Of a stretch of DNA of 64,000 nucleotides, positions 8,664 through 16,928 are shown one piece after another (the stretch's first letter is position 1; each line of letters begins with the position of its first letter). The notes below the pieces were generated by a model, which made no database searches, was not told the DNA's origin, and saw only the letters and a program-made list of their open reading frames with translations. The DNA comes from Allobosea sp039673065 (GTDB lineage: Bacteria; Pseudomonadota; Alphaproteobacteria; Rhizobiales; Beijerinckiaceae). Location: contig NZ_JBDJKW010000007.1 of the NCBI RefSeq assembly GCF_039673065.1, forward strand, positions 124,001 to 188,000. Reading direction: 5' to 3'. A program made the position numbers and the translations under genes.

Positions 8664-10115
8664 TCACATGAATAACCGATAAGGATAAGCATTTTTAGGT
8701 AAGTCGGGCACGTTCGCTATCGTGCGGGCCAATTTCTGCGAGTAACGAATGCTAACCGGAACAGGATCATAAAGCGCGTCGTTGTTCCAATCCATCTTGG
8801 TCAATGCGAGCGCTTCGTGAGCGATCAATTCGAGCGGACCGCTGCCGGCATGACGGATTAGTTGCAGAGGGCGCGGTATACTCTTTTTGCCCTGATAATA
8901 ATCGCCTTTGGTCGATACTTCGGGCGCATTGCCCGCAACCCATACCAGCGCGGAGTTACCGGAGCGTACTACCATAGTTCCCCGAGGCACGGGATAGCCT
9001 GATGGCTTTGTAGGCGGCTTTTTTTGGCCGGACTCGATCAGCCAGACGCCGCGCCAGCAGGACGCCGAACTGACCTCGACACATTCGATCTCCGCGACCC
9101 CGGCTAGCGCATCGAACGCTCCTTCAATCTCGCTCTCTTTGAACGCCGTAGTCTTGTGAATGACCATTCGCTTGGGGAGGTTGCCACCATTACGGCCTTG
9201 GTAGAGTGACAGACTACGGGCAAGAACCGCGCGCATGTCGTCACGGCTCAGAAACGGATTCCTACGCGCCTCGGCAAGGTCGGCAACGGGGTCCTGGGCC
9301 TCGAAGGCCACGAACTGCATACCGCCACCATCCATGTCGAACACCTGCGAGCAGCACGTCACATAATGTGCGTCCCGCTGATCGCCCCGCAGCGCATAAG
9401 CGAGCCCTATATATGCTGTGTCCGTCGGTACGCCCTTCAGCGGTGCCAGCTTCCACGGCGTACCGGCGGCTTTCACGTAAAGAGCGGTTGCCAGTCTCCA
9501 AGCGAGCGACGCCTTGTGCGTGAAAGTGAAAACACGGTCGTTCAGCACTTGGGTCGGGATATTGTATCGAGCACCAAGCGCCTTGAGCACGTCGTGGGCG
9601 TCGAAGAACTTACTGCGTGTGGCTGGACTCCAGCTATCTGGGAAGTGAACAAGCACAACATCGAACTCGTTGCGCACCATGTCGAGCCGTTGGAGGGCTG
9701 CTTCCATCGCGTGATAAAGGCGAGCTTGCGGGTCGCCCTCACCGGGCAACTCGCGAACGTGCTCGGGCCATTTGATATGGGCCTCGCGCGGTGCTGCTTC
9801 GAGAGCTACGCGGAAAAGACGCTCGAAGCCGGGATATTGTGGAACATATTCTGACCTGTCGGACGGTCGATGCGCGTTCCGCAATAACAGCATCAGTTCG
9901 CCGCGTCGTTTGAAGGCGCTCTCCGGCCCTACTGTCGCGATCCTTATTCGTGAGGTGTAACCGCCGAACGACCCCTTCGAATAAGGTCCAAAGTTCGCGA
10001 GACCCCGAAGCGGATGGACGTCGACATGCGTTGTATCCGAGGGGGAGAAAGACAGGCCCGGCTCGGTGAGTAACGTGAACGGTGGAAGCTTTGTCGAAGG
10101 GACCGAACTGCTCAT
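8664..10115 (-). CDS. Short prokaryotic Argonaute (MID-PIWI), SPARSA partner
   Basis: A 483-residue protein with the length and tail of short prokaryotic Argonautes: MID and PIWI halves only, no PAZ. The C-terminus is typical for PIWI (KMDWNNDALYDPVPVSIRYS, then a terminal hydrophobic residue). Short pAgos lack nuclease activity; they bind a guide RNA and target DNA and switch on a partner effector. The partner here is the upstream SIR2-APAZ gene. ATG 10115 is chosen because it overlaps the SIR2 stop as TAATG, implying translational coupling; an upstream in-frame ATG at 10163 exists but would bury the start inside the SIR2 gene. Confidence 0.85.
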   Translation of the reverse strand: MSSSVPSTKLPPFTLLTEPGLSFSPSDTTHVDVHPLRGLANFGPYSKGSFGGYTSRIRIATVGPESAFKRRGELMLLLRNAHRPSDRSEYVPQYPGFERLFRVALEAAPREAHIKWPEHVRELPGEGDPQARLYHAMEAALQRLDMVRNEFDVVLVHFPDSWSPATRSKFFDAHDVLKALGARYNIPTQVLNDRVFTFTHKASLAWRLATALYVKAAGTPWKLAPLKGVPTDTAYIGLAYALRGDQRDAHYVTCCSQVFDMDGGGMQFVAFEAQDPVADLAEARRNPFLSRDDMRAVLARSLSLYQGRNGGNLPKRMVIHKTTAFKESEIEGAFDALAGVAEIECVEVSSASCWRGVWLIESGQKKPPTKPSGYPVPRGTMVVRSGNSALVWVAGNAPEVSTKGDYYQGKKSIPRPLQLIRHAGSGPLELIAHEALALTKMDWNNDALYDPVPVSIRYSQKLARTIANVPDLPKNAYPYRLFM

Positions 10116-11995
10116 TACGTTGTCCTGTCGAAATAAGCATGGTGATGACCTGGGCGGCTCCATCCCGTGACTGGCAAAACTTCGAACACGGCATCCGTTC
10201 CCGCCCCGTCCTGTAGTCCGAAAGCTCGCATAGTCTTACCACCAGTGTCGGTGAGAAGTTGAGCCCACGCGGCGATGATGCTTGCCCAGTTTCTGTTATA
10301 ACGCTGCGCCCAGCGCTCCCTGCGCCAATCGCCCGCCGGATCACCACCGCGCTCAGGACGCGCGCCCATGGGGTCGGAGCCGGAGTTTTCCGTGTGCTCG
10401 GAACTCCCAACCTCGGTCGCGTCGGCACGCGGAATGTGCACGAACGTGTAGGGCTCAAAGCCGAGCCACCAGCGCCCGTTGATAAAGTCCAGCTTCAGGA
10501 ACAACCCCTCCTGAAACGGGAATCCGAGGCCAGGAACAGTGCCTGTCAGATCGCTTTTGTAGGCGTTACGAAGCTTGGACAGCACCTGCGCGTTCCGACG
10601 TGCCTGTTCACGATCCTCTCCGTCGCGGGGTGGGGCTATAACCACGGAATGGCCGGTGCGCTTGTAGCGCGGAATAAGCGGTAGGCGGCGCGCCAAGCTT
10701 CTAACCAGTGCATCATAGATGAGGCCCATGGCCCAACTGTCAGCGGCTGGATCGAGTTTGATTTCGCCATCGAGCGTCGCTCCAAGTGGTGCAAGCGCAT
10801 CGAGAATCTCTCGATCTCTGCCAAAAACAGCTAATTCCCGCCCGTTCGCAGCGACTGTCGCTCTGACCCCTTTCTCCTTCAGCATATCTCGAACTATGGG
10901 AGAGGTCGCATTCTGCGTGAGTTTCACGCGACGGGCGGTGCGCGGCATACTTTCGATTAGCAACGAGGAATAGCGCAGGACTGGAAAGCTGCGGGCTTCA
11001 GTCGTCGGCAGTTGCACCGGAACCAAGCGTGGTGTCGGACGCCCTTCCATTACACGATAAAAAAGCGGCTTAGGTAGATCGGTTATCTTGATGACATCGG
11101 CAGCCAGTTCGTCGAAAGTCGCGCACTCGACGACGGCCACATCCACGCCGGCCGCTTCGGCCCGACCTAGGAATTCGCCTACTGCGGGCAGTAAGCGCGA
11201 AGCTGACGAGGTGAGCCAGTACAGTCCGTTGGGAAATGGCGACGGCGCATCGAGAATCGTGTTCAGCGCCTCCATAATGGAAGCGTCGCGTCCGCTATAG
11301 CCGACGAAAATCATTCCGAAGCGTTTGCCGGATTCCACCAGCACATGCCGCATCCGGACGTCCTGTTCCTCCAGCTCCGATCCCGTGTTCTTAATCGCGA
11401 TCGACTGATAATCGCCATGGAGCTTAGCGACCAAAGGCCAGTCCGATTCACGGAGGCACCGCATGGCACGGTCGGCGGAATCGATCGCAGCCACAGTTGG
11501 GCGGTTCCGGTCATCTACCGGCAGGATTGCATTTGCCGAATGTGCCGACTCCTCGATGAGCGGATCGAAATTCGTTGTGAAAACGCTGTGGACCTTGCCA
11601 GCGGCCATAAGACTGCCAAGCACCTTATGTCCAAAGCAGGGAGTACCCTTGGAGATCGCATCGTCGATATATTGTCGGCGATGCCGGGCCTCTGGATACA
11701 CCGCTTCGAAGGCCTTGGCATATTCCGTAGGATCACCGTCAGGCGGCAACAGCGAGTTCTGCCGGAAAAAGGCATCGATCCTGTCGATCCACACTGGATC
11801 AGCCGTATCAATCTCTCGCTTCGACAGATTTGTCTCGCGGCAAAAGATTTGCGCCTTGAAATCGCGGATCATGGCATAGCCGGTCGGGATGCCAGAGGCG
11901 GCCGATGCGCCTGCGCCAAGGAACCACGCCACAAGATTTGGCCTAAGATCGAAGGCGGTCGCGAATTGCGCGGCGGATATAGTTTTTATCGGCAC
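10115..11995 (-). CDS. SIR2-APAZ NADase effector of SPARSA
   Basis: A 626-residue fusion. The N-terminal SIR2 domain shows GAGASAASGIPT (27-38), TNFDPLIE (141-148) and the catalytic-histidine motif KLHGD (H193). The C-terminal ~330 residues occupy the place of the APAZ domain that docks a short Argonaute. In characterised SIR2-APAZ/pAgo systems, guide-directed recognition of invader DNA triggers NAD+ depletion and cell death or dormancy. The start is GTG 11995 with GGGGGAG upstream. It lies 12 bp after the fic stop and overlaps the pAgo start, so fic, sir2 and ago form one transcript. Confidence 0.87.
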   Translation of the reverse strand: MPIKTISAAQFATAFDLRPNLVAWFLGAGASAASGIPTGYAMIRDFKAQIFCRETNLSKREIDTADPVWIDRIDAFFRQNSLLPPDGDPTEYAKAFEAVYPEARHRRQYIDDAISKGTPCFGHKVLGSLMAAGKVHSVFTTNFDPLIEESAHSANAILPVDDRNRPTVAAIDSADRAMRCLRESDWPLVAKLHGDYQSIAIKNTGSELEEQDVRMRHVLVESGKRFGMIFVGYSGRDASIMEALNTILDAPSPFPNGLYWLTSSASRLLPAVGEFLGRAEAAGVDVAVVECATFDELAADVIKITDLPKPLFYRVMEGRPTPRLVPVQLPTTEARSFPVLRYSSLLIESMPRTARRVKLTQNATSPIVRDMLKEKGVRATVAANGRELAVFGRDREILDALAPLGATLDGEIKLDPAADSWAMGLIYDALVRSLARRLPLIPRYKRTGHSVVIAPPRDGEDREQARRNAQVLSKLRNAYKSDLTGTVPGLGFPFQEGLFLKLDFINGRWWLGFEPYTFVHIPRADATEVGSSEHTENSGSDPMGARPERGGDPAGDWRRERWAQRYNRNWASIIAAWAQLLTDTGGKTMRAFGLQDGAGTDAVFEVLPVTGWSRPGHHHAYFDRTT

Positions 11996-12007
11996 AGGCT
12001 CCCCCTT

Positions 12008-13189
12008 TCAGGCAGTCGTGGGGAGCGGGTCGGTGCCCTCGCTCAGGATTGCGAGATACCCTCGGTAACTGAAAACACGGCCCCGCTTGCGGCCAGTGAC
12101 CTCCTCGACGATACCGAACCGCTCCAGATCGGCGAGCGCCGCATTGACTGTCGGGGCCGAGAGGCCCGTTTGCTGAACAAGCTGGTTGGCCGTCAGATAG
12201 GGATTCTGCTGAAACAGATCGTGGATGCGCAACGCCGAGCCGGCCCGGTCGCTCTCCACCGTGATGCGCTCGCGGTCTTGCTTGAACAGTTCGACGATCC
12301 GGGTGGCCGCATCGAACGCCTGATTGGCGGTATCCGCGACGCCCGTGAGAAAGAAGTCGAGCCAGGCTTCCCACGCGCCATGTTCGCGCACCTCCTGAAG
12401 CAGGCGGTAGTAGTCGGCGCGATGGGTTTTGAGATAGAGGCTCAGATAGAGCAGCGGCTTGCGCAGCACCCCGTTGACGCAGAGATACAGCGTGACCAGC
12501 AATCGGCCGATCCTGCCGTTGCCGTCGAGGAACGGGTGGATGGTCTCGAACTGGACGTGCAGCAGGCCCGCCTTGATCAGAGCGGGCAGTCGCGAGCCTT
12601 CCTCGTGCATGAACCGCTCCAGCGCATCGAGGCAGGCATCCATTTCAGTCGGCGGCGGCGGCACGAAGAGCGCATTGCCGGGGCGTGTCCCACCGATCCA
12701 GTTCTGCGAACGCCGGAACTCGCCGGGGCTTTTCGTGCCGCCGCGTCCGCTTTGCAGCAGGCGCGCGTGCATCTCACGGATCAGGCGCAGCGACAGCGGC
12801 AGGTCTTCCAGCCGCTCCAGCCCGTACATCATGGCATCGACGTAGTTCGAGACTTCGCGGATATCGTCGATCGGCTGACCGGCCTGCGCCTCGGTCTCAA
12901 AGCGGAGGAGGTCCGAAAGGGTCGATTGCGTACCCTCGATCTGGGACGAAAGAACCGCTTCCTTCCGCACATACATGTAGAGGAACAGTTCTTGGCGCGG
13001 CAGTAGCATGGTGATGCCGTCCAGACGCCCCAGAGCGCGTTCGGCCAGACTCAACCGTTCCAGCAGAGCAAGCACGTCTATTGATGGCTCTGGCGGCAAC
13101 GATGGCGGCACGAAGGCGCGCACCATCTCGCCTGCAACGGGCGTTTCGACGAAGCGGCCTAGCCGGAGATTGGGCGCGGGTTCGGACAT
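12008..13189 (-). CDS. Fic-family protein with inhibitory motif and C-terminal winged HTH
   Basis: A 393-residue Fic protein. The N-terminal region contains SSQIEG (81-86), matching the (S/T)xxxE(G/N) inhibitory helix of class II Fic proteins. The active-site motif HPFLDGNGRIGR is at 218-229, preceded by a flap-like NALFVPPPP. The last ~80 residues form a winged helix (LTANQLVQQTGLSAPTVNAAL). Fic enzymes usually transfer AMP from ATP to a protein hydroxyl; the target is unknown. It is the first gene of the operon with the SIR2-APAZ and Argonaute genes. The wHTH and palindromes just upstream of its start suggest autoregulation (inference). Confidence 0.85.
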   Translation of the reverse strand: MSEPAPNLRLGRFVETPVAGEMVRAFVPPSLPPEPSIDVLALLERLSLAERALGRLDGITMLLPRQELFLYMYVRKEAVLSSQIEGTQSTLSDLLRFETEAQAGQPIDDIREVSNYVDAMMYGLERLEDLPLSLRLIREMHARLLQSGRGGTKSPGEFRRSQNWIGGTRPGNALFVPPPPTEMDACLDALERFMHEEGSRLPALIKAGLLHVQFETIHPFLDGNGRIGRLLVTLYLCVNGVLRKPLLYLSLYLKTHRADYYRLLQEVREHGAWEAWLDFFLTGVADTANQAFDAATRIVELFKQDRERITVESDRAGSALRIHDLFQQNPYLTANQLVQQTGLSAPTVNAALADLERFGIVEEVTGRKRGRVFSYRGYLAILSEGTDPLPTTA

Positions 13190-13211
13190 GAGCTGAATAT
13201 GATGCCGCAGT

Positions 13212-13276
13212 CTTATTTAAGCAATAGGTGCTTGGCTTAAATAGAAAATGAGCTAAGGTAAGCGCTCTTAAATAAG
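13212..13276. promoter_or_regulatory. Operator-like palindromes between fic and the next gene
   Basis: Three related sites lie in the 100-bp divergent gap: CTTATTTAAG (13212-13221), CTTAAATAG (13236-13244) and CTTAAATAAG (13267-13276). The outer two are exact reverse complements. The AT-rich sites stand out in GC-rich DNA and sit where promoters for the fic operon and for the gene at 13290 must be. A natural candidate binder is the Fic C-terminal winged helix (inference). Confidence 0.6.
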
Positions 13277-13289
13277 GGGCGATGTCACC

Positions 13290-13916
13290 ATGGGCGGTTA
13301 CACGCAGCGGGTCCGAGACAGTATTCTTCCGCTTTCAGTGGCCGGAACCCTGCCGGCTGCTTTTGGCGAATGGTCCTTTACCGAGAATACGGTCGATCAC
13401 GAACAGCCCATCGAAACCTGCGAACTCTGCGGCCAACAGGATCTTCGCTACCATTTCGAAATCGCCAATCAATACACCGACGCGACGCTATGGGTCGGCT
13501 CCCACTGCATACTCCAATTCGACGTGGCCGTCCTTGAGAAGGGTCGGCGTCTGTCGCCGACAGAGGCGAAACGGCATCTTACCAAGCTGACCCAGCAGAT
13601 GCAGTTGGAATCCTGCATCCGCACCCTTGAGCAGCTTGCGGCGAAGGAGAGCAACCCCATCCTGTCCGGCGCGCTTGACTACTATCGCAAGAACAAGAAG
13701 CTCACTCCCAAATATGCCGCCGTCGTTTTCTGGAAGCTCCAGGCTTTCAACGTCGATCATCACCCGTCGTTCTTTCAGGTCGAGCTTCGTCGCGCTCAGC
13801 ACGTCGAGGATCTCCGACAGATGCAGACCGCGCGCGTCCATCGCTTCTGGAGCGCATTGACGACGGCGCAGCGGCGCAAGGCCGTGGAACTGGGCCACTC
13901 GCCGCCACAGGGATAA
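13290..13916 (+). CDS. Hypothetical protein with possible zinc-binding N-terminal half
   Basis: A 208-residue protein of unknown function. The N-terminal half has CELCG (near residue 35) followed by WVGSHCILQF, a Cys/Cys...His/Cys set that could bind zinc. The rest is helical and basic, with KKLTPKYAAVVFWKLQAF. ATG 13290 has AAGGGG about 14 bases upstream. It is divergent from the fic-SPARSA operon and shares its palindrome-rich promoter gap. It could belong to that defence module or be the first backbone gene; the sequence does not decide. Confidence 0.6.
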   Translation: MGGYTQRVRDSILPLSVAGTLPAAFGEWSFTENTVDHEQPIETCELCGQQDLRYHFEIANQYTDATLWVGSHCILQFDVAVLEKGRRLSPTEAKRHLTKLTQQMQLESCIRTLEQLAAKESNPILSGALDYYRKNKKLTPKYAAVVFWKLQAFNVDHHPSFFQVELRRAQHVEDLRQMQTARVHRFWSALTTAQRRKAVELGHSPPQG

Positions 13917-13919
13917 GCG

Positions 13920-14265
13920 GCGATCAGGATGCACGGATCTCCGGTTTCCCGGCTTTGCACATCCTGATCCGGTCCCCTTGCCCGGCTCCCGCTGACGCTC
14001 ACGCCGGCGGGTTGCTCGGGGGCGCTGCCCCCTGGCGCGGTCAAGGGTGAAGCGCGGCAAGCCGCGCCGGCCGGGGTGGTCTCCCCGACCTTCCGCGCGG
14101 ATGCGATGTTCCGCACAGCCGTCATGACGGACATCCGCTTGTGCAGGCCGGGTGATCCCCCTCCACCCCGGCCGCCCTGGCCCTTGCACCCCCCGGTCTC
14201 GCCGACGGGCAGGGTTTCAGCGCGGCGCTTCGCTGCGCGAAACCCAAGCCCATAGGGGAAAGACC
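13920..14265 (+). promoter_or_regulatory. Structured leader, copy A, upstream of the ParB-like gene
   Basis: This 346-bp gene-free stretch is related along its length to 19037-19344. It opens with a hairpin (GATCAGGATG 13922-13931 with CATCCTGATC 13960-13969), contains GTGCAGGCCGGGTGAT (14141-14156, identical in the other copy) and ends with a second hairpin (14212-14245) about 20 bases before the start codon. The first hairpin directly follows the stop of the previous gene and may also act as a terminator. No ORF here looks coding. Confidence 0.6.
14212..14245 (+). promoter_or_regulatory. Pre-start hairpin, leader A
   Basis: A 15-bp stem: GGGTTTC pairs with GAAACCC, then after a one-base bulge GCGCGGCG pairs with CGCTGCGC (one G-U), closing on a CTT loop. 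It ends 21 bases before ATG 14266, just ahead of the ribosome site AGGGGAA. The counterpart at 19296-19325 keeps the fold with different base pairs. Confidence 0.6.
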
Positions 14266-16314
14266 ATGACGACCATTGCCACTGATACGACCGCCATACC
14301 CGTTGCCGTGACCGGCGCGGAAGTGTTCATCCCGCTCAACAAGCTCAAGAAGCATCCGAACAACGCCCGCAAGACGCCGCACAGTGAGGCGTCCATTGTG
14401 GCGAAGGCGGCGAGCATCCACGCCAAGGGCATCCTGCAGAACCTCGTGGTGGAGCCGGAGCTAGATGCGGACGGAGCCGCGACTGGCTTCTATCTGGTCA
14501 GCATCGGTGAAGGCCGCAGGCTGGCGCAGTTGCTGCGCGTCAAGCGCAAGCAGATCAAGAAGACCGAACCGATCCGCTGCGTCATCGACACCGTGAACGA
14601 TGCTGGCGAAATCAGTCTGGACGAGAACGTCACCCGTGAAGACCTTTCGCCCGCCGACCAGTTCGAGCGCTTCCGCGAGTTGGCCGAAACGCGCGGTTGG
14701 GGTGCGGAGGAAATCGCCGCCCGGTTCGGCGTCACGGCCCATGTCGTGCGCCAGCGGATGCGTCTGGGCGCTGTCAGCCCGAAGCTGATGCAGGTCTATC
14801 GTGGCGGTGGACTGACCTTGGGGCAGTTGATGGCCTTCGCCATCGTGGACGATCCGGCCCGGCAGGAGCAGGTCTATGAAAACCTGTCGTGGAATAAGGA
14901 CCCTTCGACCATTCGCCGCGACCTGACCCGGATGCACATCGCGGCGACGGATCGGCGGGCGGTGTTCGTCGGCGCGGAAGCCTATACCGAAGCGGGCGGC
15001 GTGATCCTGCGCGACCTGTTCACCGAGGATCGCGGCGGCTTCTACGAGGATGCCGCCTTGCTGGACCGGCTCGTCATCGAGAAGCTGGAGGGGATCGCGG
15101 AGAGCGTGAAGGCTGAGGAAGGCTGGAAATGGGCTGCTGTCCATATCGACTATCCGCATGGCAACGGCCTTCGCCGCACCTATCCGCATCCGGTGGCGCT
15201 GTCGGCGGAAGACGAAGCAGCCTATGCCGCCGTGCAGGGCGAATACGATGCGCTGACCGAGCAGTATGACAGCGCCGAAGAACTGCCCGAGGATGTGGAC
15301 CAGCGTTTCGGGGAGCTTGAAGCCGAGATCGAGCGCATCGACGCCTTGCGCCATGCCTATGATACCGACGAAATCGCGCGTGGCGGCGTGTTCGTCATTC
15401 TTTCCCACGACGGGGAAGCCCGCATCGAGCGCGGCTTCATCAGGGCCGAGGATGAGAAGCCGGAACCCGAAGAGGATGCGGACGGCGAAGGCGGCGACGT
15501 GATCGACAGCGTTCGCGTCAACGGCGATGGCGAGATCATCGAAGACGGCGACCGGGACGAGGACGGCAATGCCGTTTCCGCGCTCGAGACGGAGGACGAG
15601 GATGCCGGGGATGCGGGCAAGCCGCAGTCGGACCTTCTCATCCGCGATCTGACCTCGCACCGGACGCTGGGCCTTCGCCTTGCGCTGGGCGAGCAGCCGG
15701 ACATAGCGTTGATCGCCGTCACCCATGCGCTGGCGGCGCAGACCTTCTATCGCGGGGTGGATGCTGCCTGCCTCGAAATCCGGCCGACCAGCAGCTATCT
15801 CGCGTCGCACGCGGACGGCATTGAGGACACGGCGGCAGGCAAGGCGCTGGCGGATCGTCATGCCGGATGGGCGGCGGATATGCCGCGCGACGTGGCCGAC
15901 CTGTGGGGTTTTGTTGCCGGACTGAACCATGCCAGCGTCATGGCGCTGTTCGCCCATTGCGCCTCGTTGACCGTCAATGCGGTCAAGCAGCCTTGGGAGA
16001 AGAAGCCCCACGCCCATGCGACGGCGGAGAAACTCGCGACGGCGCTGGCGCTCGACATGACGGCGCACTGGACGCCAACGGTGCGGACCTATCTCGGTCG
16101 CGTCACCAAGGCGCATATCCTCGCCGCCGTGCGGGAAGCCGTCAGTGACGCGGCAGCGGAGCGGATTGCGGGCTTGAAGAAGACGGAGATGGCGGTGGCT
16201 GCCGAGCAGCTTCTGGCCGGAACCGGCTGGCTTCCCGCCGTCATGCGGACCGCGCGGCCCGCTTGGCTGGAAGAGCCGCAGGACAGTGACGCCTTCCAGA
16301 TTGCTGCCGAGTGA
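14266..16314 (+). CDS. ParB/RepB/Spo0J-family partition protein
   Basis: A 682-residue protein. The N-terminal third is a ParB nuclease-fold domain (FIPLNKLKKHPNNARKT, the usual 'parameters' strand) with a GEGRRLAQLLR motif, followed by a KorB/Spo0J-like HTH (EIAARFGVTAHVVRQRMRL). The long C-terminal part is acidic around residues 370-460 and then helical, as in plasmid-type ParB proteins of 600-700 residues. It probably acts in maintenance or transcriptional control of the element rather than chromosome segregation. The in-frame extension to 14152 is rejected because ATG 14266 has AGGGGAA upstream. No parA lies beside it; the ParA gene is 6.5 kb away. Confidence 0.8.
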   Translation: MTTIATDTTAIPVAVTGAEVFIPLNKLKKHPNNARKTPHSEASIVAKAASIHAKGILQNLVVEPELDADGAATGFYLVSIGEGRRLAQLLRVKRKQIKKTEPIRCVIDTVNDAGEISLDENVTREDLSPADQFERFRELAETRGWGAEEIAARFGVTAHVVRQRMRLGAVSPKLMQVYRGGGLTLGQLMAFAIVDDPARQEQVYENLSWNKDPSTIRRDLTRMHIAATDRRAVFVGAEAYTEAGGVILRDLFTEDRGGFYEDAALLDRLVIEKLEGIAESVKAEEGWKWAAVHIDYPHGNGLRRTYPHPVALSAEDEAAYAAVQGEYDALTEQYDSAEELPEDVDQRFGELEAEIERIDALRHAYDTDEIARGGVFVILSHDGEARIERGFIRAEDEKPEPEEDADGEGGDVIDSVRVNGDGEIIEDGDRDEDGNAVSALETEDEDAGDAGKPQSDLLIRDLTSHRTLGLRLALGEQPDIALIAVTHALAAQTFYRGVDAACLEIRPTSSYLASHADGIEDTAAGKALADRHAGWAADMPRDVADLWGFVAGLNHASVMALFAHCASLTVNAVKQPWEKKPHAHATAEKLATALALDMTAHWTPTVRTYLGRVTKAHILAAVREAVSDAAAERIAGLKKTEMAVAAEQLLAGTGWLPAVMRTARPAWLEEPQDSDAFQIAAE

Positions 16315-16320
16315 GGACGG

Positions 16321-16402
16321 GCCGGGACTGCATAAGCGGTCCCGGCCTCCCACCCGTCGACATCCCAAAATTCCGGTCGCGCGGTGAACACCGCGCGACC
16401 GG
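16321..16402. terminator. Two hairpins after the ParB-like gene
   Basis: GCCGGGAC (16321-16328) pairs with GTCCCGGC (16339-16346), and CCGGTCGCGCGGTG (16373-16386) pairs with CACCGCGCGACCGG (16389-16402), a near-perfect 30-bp palindrome. Neither has a T run, so they may be Rho-type or processing structures rather than classical terminators. Confidence 0.5.
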
Positions 16403-16456
16403 CTGACCTCGACTGTTCGATGACTTCGACCGTCATCGGCACTATGGAGAACCGTC

Positions 16457-16879
16457 ATGATCGCCGTGATGTTGATGAGCGTGGCGCTGATCGCGGGACT
16501 GTGCGTCCTGGCCTATACGCTCGCCGTCTATGCGCTGCCCTTCATGCTCGCCGTGGAAGCCGCGCGTCTGGCCTACGCCACCGGCTCCGGCCTGATCGGC
16601 GCGGGTCTTGTCGGCCTCGTCGCCGGGGCGACCGCCTATGGCCTGCTGGCGTTCGCCTTTGCCTCGCTGCGCTCGCCGGTCCTGCGCCTGATCGTCGCGC
16701 TGGTCTTCGCCGCACCCGCCGCCGTCGCGGGCTACGCCCTTGCCCACGGCGTCACGTGCGAGGCCGTTCCGTCCGAGATCTGGCGGCAAATCTTCTGCAT
16801 CGTCGGCGGCGGGTTCGTCGGGGCTTCGGCCCTATTACGGTTGGTAGCAACGGCATCGCCAGTTCATGACCGAGACTGA
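16457..16879 (+). CDS. Small hydrophobic membrane protein, unknown
   Basis: A 140-residue protein that is almost entirely hydrophobic, with about four likely membrane segments (for example LMSVALIAGLCVLAYTLAVY and LIGAGLVGLVAGATAYGLLA). It has no recognised domain. ATG 16457 lies 55 bp after a strong palindrome. It is probably an ICE backbone gene of unknown role; the composition matches its neighbours. Confidence 0.55.
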   Translation: MIAVMLMSVALIAGLCVLAYTLAVYALPFMLAVEAARLAYATGSGLIGAGLVGLVAGATAYGLLAFAFASLRSPVLRLIVALVFAAPAAVAGYALAHGVTCEAVPSEIWRQIFCIVGGGFVGASALLRLVATASPVHDRD

Positions 16880-16928
16880 ACGTCCGTTTATTGATGTTAG
16901 GATTGCTTAGACGATCACCGAATGAAAG

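Noticed and set aside
11345..13006. 553-codon plus-strand frame
   Set aside because: Antisense to SIR2-APAZ and fic, which have intact catalytic motifs.
14461..16458. 665-codon minus-strand frame
   Set aside because: Antisense to the ParB-like gene, with no protein-like motifs or ribosome site.
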